This document shows, piece by piece, positions 1 to 8,607 of a stretch of DNA of 64,000 bases. Every line of letters begins with the position of its first letter. Position 1 is the stretch's first letter. This DNA comes from JBLZUR01 sp048565625. GTDB taxonomy: Bacteria > Pseudomonadota > Alphaproteobacteria > Sphingomonadales > Sphingomonadaceae. The notes beneath the pieces are model-generated. The model saw only the letters and a program-made list of their open reading frames with translations. It was not told the origin of the DNA and did not search any database. The stretch spans positions 496,001 to 560,000 of the forward strand of contig NZ_JBLZUR010000002.1 in NCBI RefSeq assembly GCF_048565625.1, given 5' to 3'. Position numbers and translations under genes: made by a program.

Positions 1-1
1 G

Positions 2-1366
2 ATGACCGCGGACCTGTCCCGGGTTCACGCCATGATGCGCGGAACGATCGCCGATCCGCTGACCGCTCCCGAAGCCGCCCGCATGGCGGAATCGATCCGC
101 GCGGTGTTCAACGTCAACGCCAAGGCGCTGAAACTCCTGCCCACCTCAGGAAAACGCTTCTCGGTTCGTGAGTGGATCGAGGAAGGCACGCATGATGGGA
201 CGGGCAAAGGCTCGATGGTGTTCATATCCGCGCGCTATGTGGACATGAGCGTCTGCGCACAGTTGCTCACGCTCTGGCTCGATACGGCGATGAACACGCT
301 GATGACCACGCCGCGCACGCAGGATCTCAAATTCTGGTTCTTTCTCGACGAACTGGGGGCACTGCATCGCCTCCCCGCGCTCGAGAAGGGCCTGCAGACC
401 GCGCGCAATTTCGGCGGTGCGATCGTCACCGGCATTCACGCCTATGCCAAGCTCAAGGAGGTCTATGGCGAGAACATGGCGATGACGCTGTCATCGCTCG
501 CCCGGACCAAGCTCATCCTGGGAACGGCGGACCGCGACACGGCGACCTGGTGTTCGGACTTTATCGGCCACCGTCAGGTCCGCGACATGGAAGAAGGGTA
601 TACCTACGGCTACAACAACGCTCGCGATGCGGTCAGCCTGACGCCGCGCAAGCACATCGAGCCGCTGCTCCTGCCCGACCAGTTGATGAACCTTCCCAAG
701 CTTACCGGGTACGTCAAGTTTCCCGATGGCTTCCCGGCGGCGCCTGTCAGGCTGAAGCCGGTGAACCGGGTGAAAGTCGCCGAAACCTTCATTGGGCGGG
801 CCAAGGACCGGCCTGCGATCATACGGCAAAACGACAAAGGCGAGGAAAGTGCTGGTGCCGGCCATCCGCCGGCGACACCGAGCGATCATCCATCCTCGAA
901 CGATGACGGCGCAGGCAAGCCCGTGGTTCCCAAACAGGGTAGATTGCCGCTCGAACCGGAACCGGCGAGCGATGCAATAGAGCCGCCGCAGCCGCCCGCA
1001 AAGCACGCCCGCAATCAGGGCTTGAGCAGCACCGAAAAGGTGGCAGGTAAGCCGCGGCGTTCAGCGAAACCGGCCCCGGAGCAACGCGAGGCCGGGGAGC
1101 GAAATGCCCGGCCGACGCCGCCCAAGGGCCTCGCCTTGCGCAAGGGTGCGGCACCCGAGGAAAGCGATCCAGCCAAAGATGGGAAGGATGGCCGCCGTAG
1201 CGACGCGCCGCGGGCGGAGCCGCCGCCCGACAAGCAGCACACCGCCGATCAGACCACGCAACGGCAGCGTGATACCGATGCACGCAAGCTGATGATCGAC
1301 GACGGCGTTCCCGAGCAGGAGCAACCATCCCGCGACGAGCCGGATCTGGGCGATTTTGAACCCTGA
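2..1366 (+). CDS. traD: Type IV coupling protein TraD, C-terminal part (5' end outside window)
   Basis: This is the inner-membrane ATPase that links the relaxosome to the F-type secretion channel. The visible 454 residues hold the second half of the motor domain: a Walker B-like FFLDELGAL near residue 115, followed by conserved helices including GGAIVTGIHAY and LARTKLILGTADRDTATW. The Walker A and the N-terminal membrane helices must lie upstream of the window, so the ATG at position 2 is probably internal. Residues from about 270 to the end form a Pro/Glu/Lys-rich, probably disordered tail. The gene is followed after 37 bp by the relaxase gene, the usual traD-traI order. Confidence 0.9.
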   Translation: MTADLSRVHAMMRGTIADPLTAPEAARMAESIRAVFNVNAKALKLLPTSGKRFSVREWIEEGTHDGTGKGSMVFISARYVDMSVCAQLLTLWLDTAMNTLMTTPRTQDLKFWFFLDELGALHRLPALEKGLQTARNFGGAIVTGIHAYAKLKEVYGENMAMTLSSLARTKLILGTADRDTATWCSDFIGHRQVRDMEEGYTYGYNNARDAVSLTPRKHIEPLLLPDQLMNLPKLTGYVKFPDGFPAAPVRLKPVNRVKVAETFIGRAKDRPAIIRQNDKGEESAGAGHPPATPSDHPSSNDDGAGKPVVPKQGRLPLEPEPASDAIEPPQPPAKHARNQGLSSTEKVAGKPRRSAKPAPEQREAGERNARPTPPKGLALRKGAAPEESDPAKDGKDGRRSDAPRAEPPPDKQHTADQTTQRQRDTDARKLMIDDGVPEQEQPSRDEPDLGDFEP

Positions 1367-1403
1367 TGCTGGTGGCAGACGCAGTTTGGCGAGGTGACAA
1401 GCC

Positions 1404-4328
1404 ATGCTCTCTGTAGCCAATGTCCGCACCGCCCGCGGCGCTGCCAACTATTTTGCAGCCGACAATTACTACACCCGCGCCGATGCCGAACGCTCCGGCC
1501 AATGGCTGGGGAAGGGCGCCGAAAAGCTCGGGCTGCTTGGGTCCATCGAAGCCTCGCAGTTCGAGGCTGTGCTCAAGGGATTGCTGCCGGACGGAAGCCG
1601 TGTCGGCACCGACAACCGGGGGCATCGCGCGGGCACCGACCTGACGTTTTCGATGCCCAAGAGCTGGTCGATCCTTGCATTGGTCGGAGGGGACCGGCGC
1701 ATCCTCGATGCCTATGGCGCAGCGGTCAGGGAGACGCTGGCATGGGCCGAGAAGAATCTCGCCGAGACCCGCATGGAGGTCAAAGGCAAGGAGCGGGTCG
1801 CCCAGACCGGCAATCTTGTGATCGGGCTCTTCCAGCACGACACGAACCGCAACCAGGAGCCCAATGCGCATGTTCACGCCGTAGTCGCCAACGTGACCCA
1901 GGGGCCCGATGGCAAATGGCGTGCGCTCAGGAACGACAAGCTCTGGGAGCACAATACCCTCTTGAATGCCATGACCATGGCGCGCTTCCGCTTGGGCGTA
2001 GAAAAGCTTGGCTACCAGGTCGGCGAGTACGGCAAGCACGGCAATTTCGAAGCGGTCGGCGTGCCGAAGGCGGTTCGCGATGCCTTCAGTTCGCGCCGCG
2101 CGGAAATCCTCGACAAGCTCTCGTCGATGGAAAGCAAGGGGCTGGCGGCCCGCAATGCGGCGAACCTCATGACGCGGGCGAACAAGGGGCCGGTGGAGGA
2201 TCGCGGGGCCCTTCTGAACCGGTGGCGCGAGGAAGCAGCGCGACACGACTTCGACCCCGCGATCGTGATCGCGCAGGCCAATGCGCGCACCGTCAATGAC
2301 ATCGGCTCCGTCTCGGGGATCGGCAACTCGGTTCGCGTTATCGCGCAGCGCGGGCGCCTCTTTGCCGCAGCCATCGCCGAACGGCTGGGCCTGCGCGAGG
2401 GGGACCCGCTCGTGCCTCTCAATATGGGCAATCGCACCCCGGAGCAGATCGCGGCACTCCATGCGGTTGCGTCCGCCGTCCGGCACCTCGGGGAGCGCGA
2501 GGCGGCGTTCTCGCGAACCGAGATCTATCGCGCTGCGCTTGGCTTCGCCTTGCCGACGTCGCTTGCCGACATCGAGCGCCGCGTCGATCAACTGCTGCGC
2601 CAGGGCCATCTGCAAAGAGGCAAGGGCGCGGACCGCGATCTTGTCACGACCCGCGATGCCATCGGGCTTGAGCAGCGCATCATTGCCGCCGTCGAAAGCG
2701 GGCGAGGACTTGGCGCTGCGATCGTCTCTGCCGAAGTTGCCGGGGAACGTCTCCAGGCGCTTTCCCAGCTCAAATATGGCCTGAGCTTGAACCCCGGTCA
2801 GGAAGGGGCAGGGCGGTTGCTCCTCGCCTCGCACAACCGGATCGTCGCCATTCAGGGCGTGGCGGGCGCGGGCAAGAGCACCGTCCTCAAACCTGTCGCC
2901 GACATCTTGCGGGAGGAAGGCAAGGCCGTGCTCGGGCTCGCGGTCCAGAACACGCTCGTACAGATGCTCGAGCGCGAAACCGGCATTCCCTCGATGACCG
3001 TTGCACGTTTCCTGCGCCAGCATCAGGGCCTGCTCGAGGGTGCCGATCGGGCACGGTTGGCCGAAGCGCGCGCCTCGATGCGCGGCACCATCGTGCTGCT
3101 CGACGAGGCATCGATGGTCGGCAACGCCGACAAGGAAAAGCTCGTGCGCCTTGCCAATCTGCTCCAGCTCGACCGCTTCGCCAGCATCGGCGACAGGAAG
3201 CAATTGGGCGCGGTCGATGCCGGCAAGCCTTTCGACGTCATGCAGAAGGCCGGGGTCGAGACGGCCGTCATGAACATCAATCTGCGCGCCCGTGGAAAGG
3301 CGCTGCGCGACGCTCAGCACGCGGCCCAGGGCGGTCATATCGACGGGGCGCTGCGGCATCTGGGGAGCCATGTCGTGGAGGCGGGCAACCAGGCTGCCGT
3401 CGAGGCGGCGGCAGCCTGGCTTTCCTTGTCGCCCGGCGAACGCGAGACGACCGCGATCTATGCCTCGGGCCGTGCGCTGCGCGGCGAGGTCAACGAGGCT
3501 GTCCAGACCGGGCTCAAGGCCAATGGCGAGCTGGGGCCCGGCTCTCTCAAGCTGGCTGTGCTGTCGCGCGTCAATCTCACGCGCGAGGAACTGCGTTATG
3601 CGCGCAGCTATGCTGCCGGAATGGTGCTGGAAGTAGGCCGGCGGCAGAGAGGGCAGGGGCTGAACAAAGGCCGCTACGAGGTGGTCGATACCGACCCTGC
3701 CCGCGAACGCGTGACATTGCGGAACGAGCGGGGGCGGCACTTCGAGTTCCGGCCGGGTCAATTGCGCCCGCAGGGGGAACAGGAGGCGTTACGCCTGTTC
3801 GAGGTTCGGCCTCTCGAGATTCACGACGGCGATCGGATTCGCTGGACCGCAACCGATCACAAGCGCGGCCTGCTGAACGCCGACCAGGCCCGCATCGTGG
3901 CGATCGACGGGAAGGGCGTGACGGTGAAGACCTCGCTCGGCGCCGAACACCGCCTGGCGCAGGGTGAGCCCATGCTCGAGCGTCTCGACCTCGCCTATGC
4001 GCTCAATGCGCATATGGCGCAGGGGCTGACCTCCGATCGCGGAATTGCTGTCATGGACAGCCGCGAGCGCAATCTCGCCAACCAGCAGACATTCCTCGTC
4101 ACCGTTACCCGGTTGCGCGATGGCCTGACCCTGTTCGTCGATAATCCCGGCAAGCTTGAAGCCGCGGTTGAGCGCAATTCCGGCATGAAACGATCGGCGC
4201 TCGAGACGGTGAACCTGCTGCGCGATGCCGCGGCTTCGGGCCTGGCCAACGGCAGAACGCCGGAACCGATGCGCGAACCTCCCGAACTCGATCGCTCGAT
4301 CACCAAGCCGTTCGAAATCGGCATCTAG
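1404..4328 (+). CDS. traI: MobF-family conjugative relaxase-helicase TraI
   Basis: This protein nicks oriT and unwinds the transferred strand. The N-terminus is a TrwC-type relaxase: it opens with MLSVANVR, has clustered tyrosines (Y16, Y22, Y23) as candidate nucleophiles, and carries the metal-binding NAHVHAVVAN motif near residues 153-162. The C-terminal half is a RecD/Pif1-like helicase with Walker A GVAGAGKST near 485 and Walker B LLDEASMVG near 565, and a late AYALNAHMAQGLT motif. At 974 residues it is much shorter than F TraI and lacks that protein's long C-terminal extension, which I recall as normal for sphingomonad MobF relaxases. The nearby oriT was not identified. Confidence 0.93.
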   Translation: MLSVANVRTARGAANYFAADNYYTRADAERSGQWLGKGAEKLGLLGSIEASQFEAVLKGLLPDGSRVGTDNRGHRAGTDLTFSMPKSWSILALVGGDRRILDAYGAAVRETLAWAEKNLAETRMEVKGKERVAQTGNLVIGLFQHDTNRNQEPNAHVHAVVANVTQGPDGKWRALRNDKLWEHNTLLNAMTMARFRLGVEKLGYQVGEYGKHGNFEAVGVPKAVRDAFSSRRAEILDKLSSMESKGLAARNAANLMTRANKGPVEDRGALLNRWREEAARHDFDPAIVIAQANARTVNDIGSVSGIGNSVRVIAQRGRLFAAAIAERLGLREGDPLVPLNMGNRTPEQIAALHAVASAVRHLGEREAAFSRTEIYRAALGFALPTSLADIERRVDQLLRQGHLQRGKGADRDLVTTRDAIGLEQRIIAAVESGRGLGAAIVSAEVAGERLQALSQLKYGLSLNPGQEGAGRLLLASHNRIVAIQGVAGAGKSTVLKPVADILREEGKAVLGLAVQNTLVQMLERETGIPSMTVARFLRQHQGLLEGADRARLAEARASMRGTIVLLDEASMVGNADKEKLVRLANLLQLDRFASIGDRKQLGAVDAGKPFDVMQKAGVETAVMNINLRARGKALRDAQHAAQGGHIDGALRHLGSHVVEAGNQAAVEAAAAWLSLSPGERETTAIYASGRALRGEVNEAVQTGLKANGELGPGSLKLAVLSRVNLTREELRYARSYAAGMVLEVGRRQRGQGLNKGRYEVVDTDPARERVTLRNERGRHFEFRPGQLRPQGEQEALRLFEVRPLEIHDGDRIRWTATDHKRGLLNADQARIVAIDGKGVTVKTSLGAEHRLAQGEPMLERLDLAYALNAHMAQGLTSDRGIAVMDSRERNLANQQTFLVTVTRLRDGLTLFVDNPGKLEAAVERNSGMKRSALETVNLLRDAAASGLANGRTPEPMREPPELDRSITKPFEIGI

Positions 4329-4399
4329 CCGGCTTTGGTCCGCAGCTGTCCACAGGGAACCGATTGACTGTTAGTTCTTCATTTGTTCTCATATGCGAT

Positions 4400-4669
4400 A
4401 TGTCCCGAATCACCGACGATATCCTCCTGACCCATCTCGAAGTCGCGCTTGCCGTCGCGCCGGAGGCGATGCTTGTCAGGCTCAGCGCCGACGACCCGCG
4501 AGCCCAGCGCAATGCCCGCTTCGATCTGGCGCGCCATCTGGTCGAGCGGATGCAGGGGTTCGCGATCGAATGCGAGGCAAATGGGAACATGAGCGTTCAG
4601 CCCTGCCTCTTTCCGGGCGATCTGCGCCGATGGGATGACATCCATGGGCCGATTGGCGGGCAAGCGTGA
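4400..4669 (+). CDS. Small hypothetical protein downstream of traI
   Basis: A predicted 89-residue soluble protein starting MSRITDDILL. I chose the ATG at 4400 over the upstream ATG at 4364 because the first 12 residues of the longer form look unconstrained. It follows traI by 71 bp on the same strand and may be cotranscribed with it. It has a mixed helical, acidic-to-neutral composition with no signal peptide or membrane segment. I do not recognise the family. Its end is 16 bp from the end of the convergent DUF6961-like gene. Confidence 0.6.
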   Translation: MSRITDDILLTHLEVALAVAPEAMLVRLSADDPRAQRNARFDLARHLVERMQGFAIECEANGNMSVQPCLFPGDLRRWDDIHGPIGGQA

Positions 4670-4685
4670 TTGCTTTGGCGTCCCG

Positions 4686-4883
4686 CTATTGCAGGGGCGT
4701 GTCGCTATCCTTGCCCATCAGTCCGGCAATGCGTTGGGCGATGGCCTGCCATGTCGCGATGCCTGCCTCGTCCCCCACTAGCGCCAGCGTGCCGATCTGT
4801 TCGGCGACATGGAGCGGGGCCTTCTCGCCATGGGTTTTCAGGACCTGGTTGGCGCAGGCCCAAAGTTCCCATTCGCTCAGCAT
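4686..4883 (-). CDS. DUF6961-like small protein
   Basis: A 65-residue soluble protein beginning MLSEWELWAC. The pattern WACANQVLKTHGEKAPLH followed by IGTLALVGDEAGIATWQAI matches, from memory, the short DUF6961 family common on sphingomonad plasmids. Its function is unknown. Its ATG overlaps the stop codon of the upstream DUF5818-like gene (TGATG), so the two are translationally coupled. The longer open frame extending to 5234 is the antisense shadow of that neighbour. Confidence 0.7.
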   Translation of the reverse strand: MLSEWELWACANQVLKTHGEKAPLHVAEQIGTLALVGDEAGIATWQAIAQRIAGLMGKDSDTPLQ

Positions 4884-5200
4884 CAGCCGAAATATCCGGC
4901 AAGGCCGGCGAGGGTGGTGATCAGGCCGTACGCAACGAACGCGCCGACGAGGAGATATTCGAGGTTGAATTTCGACCGGCGGGGCCGGGACTGTCCCGCT
5001 GGCCAGATCTGGTCGCAGACAAGTCCATTGAACCCGGCGCGCCGCCCGACGACTTCGACCTGGCAGCCGATCAGGCCGCGGGTGGAGCGCCGCGCCTCCA
5101 GTTCCCACACGCCTCCGTCCCCGGTGCGAAGAAGCAGGAAGAGGCCGGAAGGCCCCTCTTCGAGACGGCCCATAAGGTGCAGGTCGGCGCTCAACGGCAC
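4883..5200 (-). CDS. DUF5818-like protein with C-terminal membrane segment
   Basis: About 105 residues from a GTG at 5200 that has an AGGGA ribosome-binding site. The core (GRLEEGPSGLFLLLRTGDGGVWELE, then LIGCQVEVVGRRAGFN) resembles the small beta-rich DUF5818 family, which I associate with sphingomonad plasmids. The last ~22 residues form one hydrophobic membrane helix (EYLLVGAFVAYGLITTLAGLA in part). The frame stays open to an ATG at 5338, but residues before position 41 of that longer form are encoded by the inverted repeat at 5221-5342, so they are probably not native. The gene's own upstream region seems to have been replaced by the mobile-element end. Confidence 0.65.
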   Translation of the reverse strand: MPLSADLHLMGRLEEGPSGLFLLLRTGDGGVWELEARRSTRGLIGCQVEVVGRRAGFNGLVCDQIWPAGQSRPRRSKFNLEYLLVGAFVAYGLITTLAGLAGYFG

Positions 5201-5220
5201 ACCGGTCCCTTCCAGTAGCT

Positions 5221-5373
5221 GTAGGCGCTTGCAATCGTAGCGGCGTCTGCTCGCAAACAGCCGGTTTTTCTGCTCACGCTCTCTGCCACTGGCAGGTGGC
5301 ATCCTGCTCGAATTATCTGCCAATGTGCTCGCCATCATCCGGCGCTGCTTGCAAACGGGGCGTCGTGCTCACG
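5221..5373 (-). repeat. Inverted repeat, left copy: iteron-like transposon end
   Basis: Read on the minus strand, 5342-5221 matches 28520-28641 on the plus strand almost base for base over ~120 bp. The repeat contains GAGCA or AAGCA cores (for example GCGAGCAG, GTGAGCAG) spaced mostly 20-23 bp, like the multiple transposase-binding sites at IS21-type ends. Weaker similarity continues to about 5373. The repeat stops abruptly just upstream of the DUF5818-like gene. No transposase belonging to it is present in the window. Confidence 0.75.
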
Positions 5374-5660
5374 CTTCCTGCCAATGGGTTCTCTAAACCC
5401 GTCGCCGGCAGCCGCTTTTGCGAAGAAGGTTTTCAGAACAGTTTTGACAAGCAGCAGGCCGCAGAAATGCGTTGCGGTCATGGCCCGCCGGCAAGGTCGT
5501 CAGAAAGGAAGGTTTTCGCGAACAGCGGACGACGCATAGAACGCGCACAGATATACGTTTATGACCGAACCAGTCGAACTGCGCTGGCCTCGATCGTCCC
5601 GTTTGGGATCGAGTTTCGGGAATGCCGGACGCTTCCCAAAATCCGTCTCTATTGCAGCCC
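5374..5660. other. Intergenic stretch between repeat and IS1380-like element
   Basis: About 290 bp with no convincing gene. The short open frames have no ribosome-binding site and no recognisable motif. The sequence is more AT-rich near the IS1380-like element. It may be debris of an older insertion. Confidence 0.5.
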
Positions 5661-7325
5661 ACATTCCCCAAGTAAATCGCTGATTTTGCTGTCAGGATCT
5701 CAATATTTCCGATATAAATCATGGTGTTGATGGCCGTGAGGGGCGCGTTTGATAGATCACCCAGAGGGTGCGGGTTCGAAGCGGGCAGATCGGGTCGAGT
5801 TCGACCGCCGGGTGCATGTGGAGTTCCGAGGTGCGCAGCTCAGTTCCGACGGCGGCCTGCTGGTGATGCGCGAGCTGGATGACGCGCTCGGGCTGTCCGA
5901 TCTGGCGGCAAAAGCATTGCGCGACACCCGGCGCGGCAAGAACACGGTCCACCGGCTTGACGGGTTGTTCCGGCAATCGGTGTTCGGGCGACTGGCCGGA
6001 TACGAGGATGTGAACGACGCCGACCGCCTGGCCCTCGATCCGGTGATGCGCCAGGTCGTGGGTGGAAGGGCTGTCGATGCGCAAGCGGCCTCGGCCTCGC
6101 AGATGGGACGGTTCGAGACCGAGACACTGGCACAGCCCGAGAACCGTGCCGCGCTGGCCGACCTGAATGGCCAATGGATCGACCGGTTCCATGACCGTAA
6201 CGGGCTGAAGTACATCGTTCTGGACATGGACAGTTCGGTCAGCCCCACCCATGGCGATCAGGAGGGCGCGGCCTGGAACGGGCATTTCGACTGCACCTGC
6301 TATCACCCGAACTTTTTGTTCAACCAGTTCGGCATGCTGGAGCGCTGCGCCTTGCGCCATGGCAACGTCCACAGCGCCGATGGCTGGCGGGACGTTCTCG
6401 ACCCCGTCATCGCCCGCTACGCGGAGCGCGACCTTTGCGGCCGGTTCTTCCGGGCTGACGCCGCCTACGCGATCCCCGCGATCTATGAGCGGCTGGAAGA
6501 AGCCCGATTCTTCTACGCCATCCGGCTGCCTGCGAACAACGTCCTGCGCGAGAAGATCGCGCATCGGCTGACGCGCCCTGTCGGGCGACCTTCGCTGACC
6601 AAGGTCAAGCGCTTCTACGAAGACTTCGAGTATCAGGCGGCATCCTGGGACAAGGAACGCCGGGTGATCGCCAAGATCGAATGGCATCCGGGCGAACTGT
6701 TCCCGCGTGTCGGCTTCATCGTCACCAACCTGCCGATGGAGCCCGACTGGGTGGTGCGGTTCTATAACCAGCGCGGCACCGCCGAGCAGCACATCAAGGA
6801 AGGTAAATATGCCTTCCACTGGACGCGGCTGTCATGCCGGAAGTTCCGCGACAATGAGGTGCGACTGCAACTGCATGCGCTGGCCTACAACCTGGCCATC
6901 TTCTTGCGCTGCATCGAGTTGCCCGAGACGATGGCCGACTGGTCGTTGACCAGCCTGCAACTGAAGCTGATCAAGATCGGGGCACGTGTCGTCCGCCATG
7001 CCCGCGCCATCACCTTCCAGCTGGCCGAGGTGGCCGTCACCGGTCCGATGGTCCGCGCCATCCTCGCCGCCATCCGCCGATTGCGAGCGCCTCCGCTATG
7101 CGCATGACCGCCATCCACGCCCAAACTGAACGAAAACGGCAGGATGGGTCTGTCCGCTGCGCTGAAAAACACCGCCACCAGGGCACAACACGGCGGCTTC
7201 GCGGGCCGATCTGCCCTGTCTCAGCGCCTTGCGCGCCCGACGACGCCGCTCGGGACGGAAAATGATTGTCCTGCGGTCGGATTCAGGCTAAACTCACGTC
7301 AGACGGCATGCCACTTGGGGAATGT
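5661..7325 (+). mobile_element. IS1380-family insertion sequence
   Basis: A 1665-bp element bounded by a 13-bp inverted repeat: ACATTCCCCAAGT at 5661-5673 and its complement ending at 7325. It encloses one transposase gene. The length is typical of the IS1380 family. I saw no target-site duplication directly outside these boundaries, so the exact tips may be off by a few bases or the element may have recombined. The 330 bp between the transposase and the qacE remnant contain no other gene. Confidence 0.75.
5749..7107 (+). CDS. IS1380-family transposase
   Basis: A DDE transposase of 452 residues. Family features are the N-terminal FRGAQLSSDGGLLVMRELD, the catalytic-region LDMDSSVSPTHGDQEGA near residue 160, FFRADAAYA near 235, and the C-terminal YNQRGTAEQHIKEGK with the conserved glutamate. 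It most resembles the IS1247-like branch seen in alphaproteobacteria. The start is uncertain: the frame opens with TTG at 5749 and no in-frame ATG precedes the conserved region. The gene looks intact. Confidence 0.9.
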   Translation: MIDHPEGAGSKRADRVEFDRRVHVEFRGAQLSSDGGLLVMRELDDALGLSDLAAKALRDTRRGKNTVHRLDGLFRQSVFGRLAGYEDVNDADRLALDPVMRQVVGGRAVDAQAASASQMGRFETETLAQPENRAALADLNGQWIDRFHDRNGLKYIVLDMDSSVSPTHGDQEGAAWNGHFDCTCYHPNFLFNQFGMLERCALRHGNVHSADGWRDVLDPVIARYAERDLCGRFFRADAAYAIPAIYERLEEARFFYAIRLPANNVLREKIAHRLTRPVGRPSLTKVKRFYEDFEYQAASWDKERRVIAKIEWHPGELFPRVGFIVTNLPMEPDWVVRFYNQRGTAEQHIKEGKYAFHWTRLSCRKFRDNEVRLQLHALAYNLAIFLRCIELPETMADWSLTSLQLKLIKIGARVVRHARAITFQLAEVAVTGPMVRAILAAIRRLRAPPLCA

Positions 7326-7436
7326 ATGCTAAGTGGAGCACCACTAGGGAGCGTAGCGTAAATGGCCGTTCGCCTGGGCCCGCCGAGTCAGCTCGGTGAA
7401 ACTTCCACGTGGAAGTCGCCAATGTGCCACGGCGTC

Positions 7437-7502
7437 ATTGCTGCCTTTTTGCTCGCCCGATCCCCATCGTGGAAGTCGCTGCGGAGGCCGACGCCATGGT
7501 GA
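7437..7502 (+). pseudogene. qacEΔ1: qacEΔ1 3' remnant (class 1 integron 3'-conserved segment)
   Basis: The last ~65 bp of qacEΔ1, reading IAAFLLARSPSWKSLRRPTPW then stop, are preserved and overlap the sul1 start by 7 bp exactly as in class 1 integrons. Upstream of 7437 the sequence no longer matches qacEΔ1, so the quaternary-ammonium efflux pump is lost, together with the integrase, attI and any cassette array. Confidence 0.85.
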
Positions 7503-8335
7503 CGGTGTTCGGCATTCTGAATCTCACCGAGGACTCCTTCTTCGATGAGAGCCGGCGGCTAGACCCCGCCGGCGCTGTCACCGCGGCGATCGAAATGCTG
7601 CGAGTCGGAGCAGACGTCGTGGATGTCGGACCGGCCGCCAGCCATCCGGACGCGAGGCCTGTATCGCCGGCCGATGAGATCAGACGTATTGCGCCGCTCT
7701 TAGACGCCCTGTCCGATCAGATGCACCGTGTTTCAATCGACAGCTTCCAACCGGAAACCCAGCGCTATGCGCTCAAGCGCGGCGTGGGCTACCTGAACGA
7801 TATCCAAGGATTTCCTGACCCTGCGCTCTATCCCGATATTGCTGAGGCGGACTGCAGGCTGGTGGTTATGCACTCAGCGCAGCGGGATGGCATCGCCACC
7901 CGCACCGGTCACCTTCGACCCGAAGACGCGCTCGACGAGATTGTGCGGTTCTTCGAGGCGCGGGTTTCCGCCTTGCGACGGAGCGGGGTCGCTGCCGACC
8001 GGCTCATCCTCGATCCGGGGATGGGATTTTTCTTGAGCCCCGCACCGGAAACATCGCTGCACGTGCTGTCGAACCTTCAAAAGCTGAAGTCGGCGTTGGG
8101 GCTTCCGCTATTGGTCTCGGTGTCGCGGAAATCCTTCTTGGGCGCCACCGTTGGCCTTCCTGTAAAGGATCTGGGTCCAGCGAGCCTTGCGGCGGAACTT
8201 CACGCGATCGGCAATGGCGCTGACTACGTCCGCACCCACGCGCCTGGAGATCTGCGAAGCGCAATCACCATCTCGGAAACCCTCGCGAAATTTCGCAGTC
8301 GCGACGCCAGAGACCGAGGGTTAGATCATGCCTAG
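7496..8335 (+). CDS. sul1: Sulfonamide-insensitive dihydropteroate synthase Sul1
   Basis: The enzyme condenses 6-hydroxymethyl-7,8-dihydropterin pyrophosphate with p-aminobenzoate in folate synthesis and is insensitive to sulfonamides. The 279-residue sequence (start MVTVFGILNLTEDSFFDES, end RDRGLDHA) agrees with Sul1 as I remember it, with at most a couple of substitutions. The ATG at 7496 is the standard start; the frame opens further upstream only because of the qacEΔ1 remnant. The usual integron promoter is missing, so expression depends on a promoter in or near the IS1380-like element or the 110 bp upstream. Confidence 0.97.
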   Translation: MVTVFGILNLTEDSFFDESRRLDPAGAVTAAIEMLRVGADVVDVGPAASHPDARPVSPADEIRRIAPLLDALSDQMHRVSIDSFQPETQRYALKRGVGYLNDIQGFPDPALYPDIAEADCRLVVMHSAQRDGIATRTGHLRPEDALDEIVRFFEARVSALRRSGVAADRLILDPGMGFFLSPAPETSLHVLSNLQKLKSALGLPLLVSVSRKSFLGATVGLPVKDLGPASLAAELHAIGNGADYVRTHAPGDLRSAITISETLAKFRSRDARDRGLDHA

Positions 8336-8462
8336 CATTCACCTTCCGGCCGCCCGCTAGCGGACCCTGGTCAGGTTCCGCGAAGGTGGGCGCAGACATG
8401 CTGGGCTCGTCAGGATCAAACTGCACTATGAGGCGGCGGTTCATACCGCGCCAGGGGAGCGA

Positions 8463-8515
8463 ATGGACAGCGAGGAGCCTCCGAACGTTCGGGTCGCCTG
8501 CTCGGGTGATATCGA
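8463..8515 (+). pseudogene. orf5 5' fragment of the class 1 integron 3'-conserved segment
   Basis: The spacer after sul1 and the first ~17 codons of orf5 (a GNAT acetyltransferase-like gene) are present, reading MDSEEPPNVRVACSGDI. Similarity to the integron segment stops at about 8515 and the frame soon ends. This marks the right edge of the integron remnant. Confidence 0.8.
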
Positions 8516-8549
8516 TGCAGAAGTGAGAAAGTGAAGCCCTCAAGCCTAG

Positions 8550-8575
8550 GTGTCAGAACCGTTCGGTTGTGACAC
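8550..8575. repeat. 26-bp near-perfect palindrome between orf5 remnant and sulfur operon
   Basis: GTGTCAGAACCG and CGGTTGTGACAC face each other across TT with one mismatch in 12 bp. It lies 33 bp downstream of the end of the minus-strand sulfur operon. There is no U-tract, so a classical intrinsic terminator is unlikely. It could be a mobile-element end or resolution site at the integron boundary. Confidence 0.6.
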
Positions 8576-8607
8576 TTAAAACATTACCGGCTTCGGTGCG
8601 GATAGAG

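Noticed and set aside
819..3761. 980-codon open frame on the minus strand opposite traD/traI
   Set aside because: It is the antisense shadow of high-GC genes with clear TraD and TraI motifs and has no ribosome-binding site or recognisable domain.
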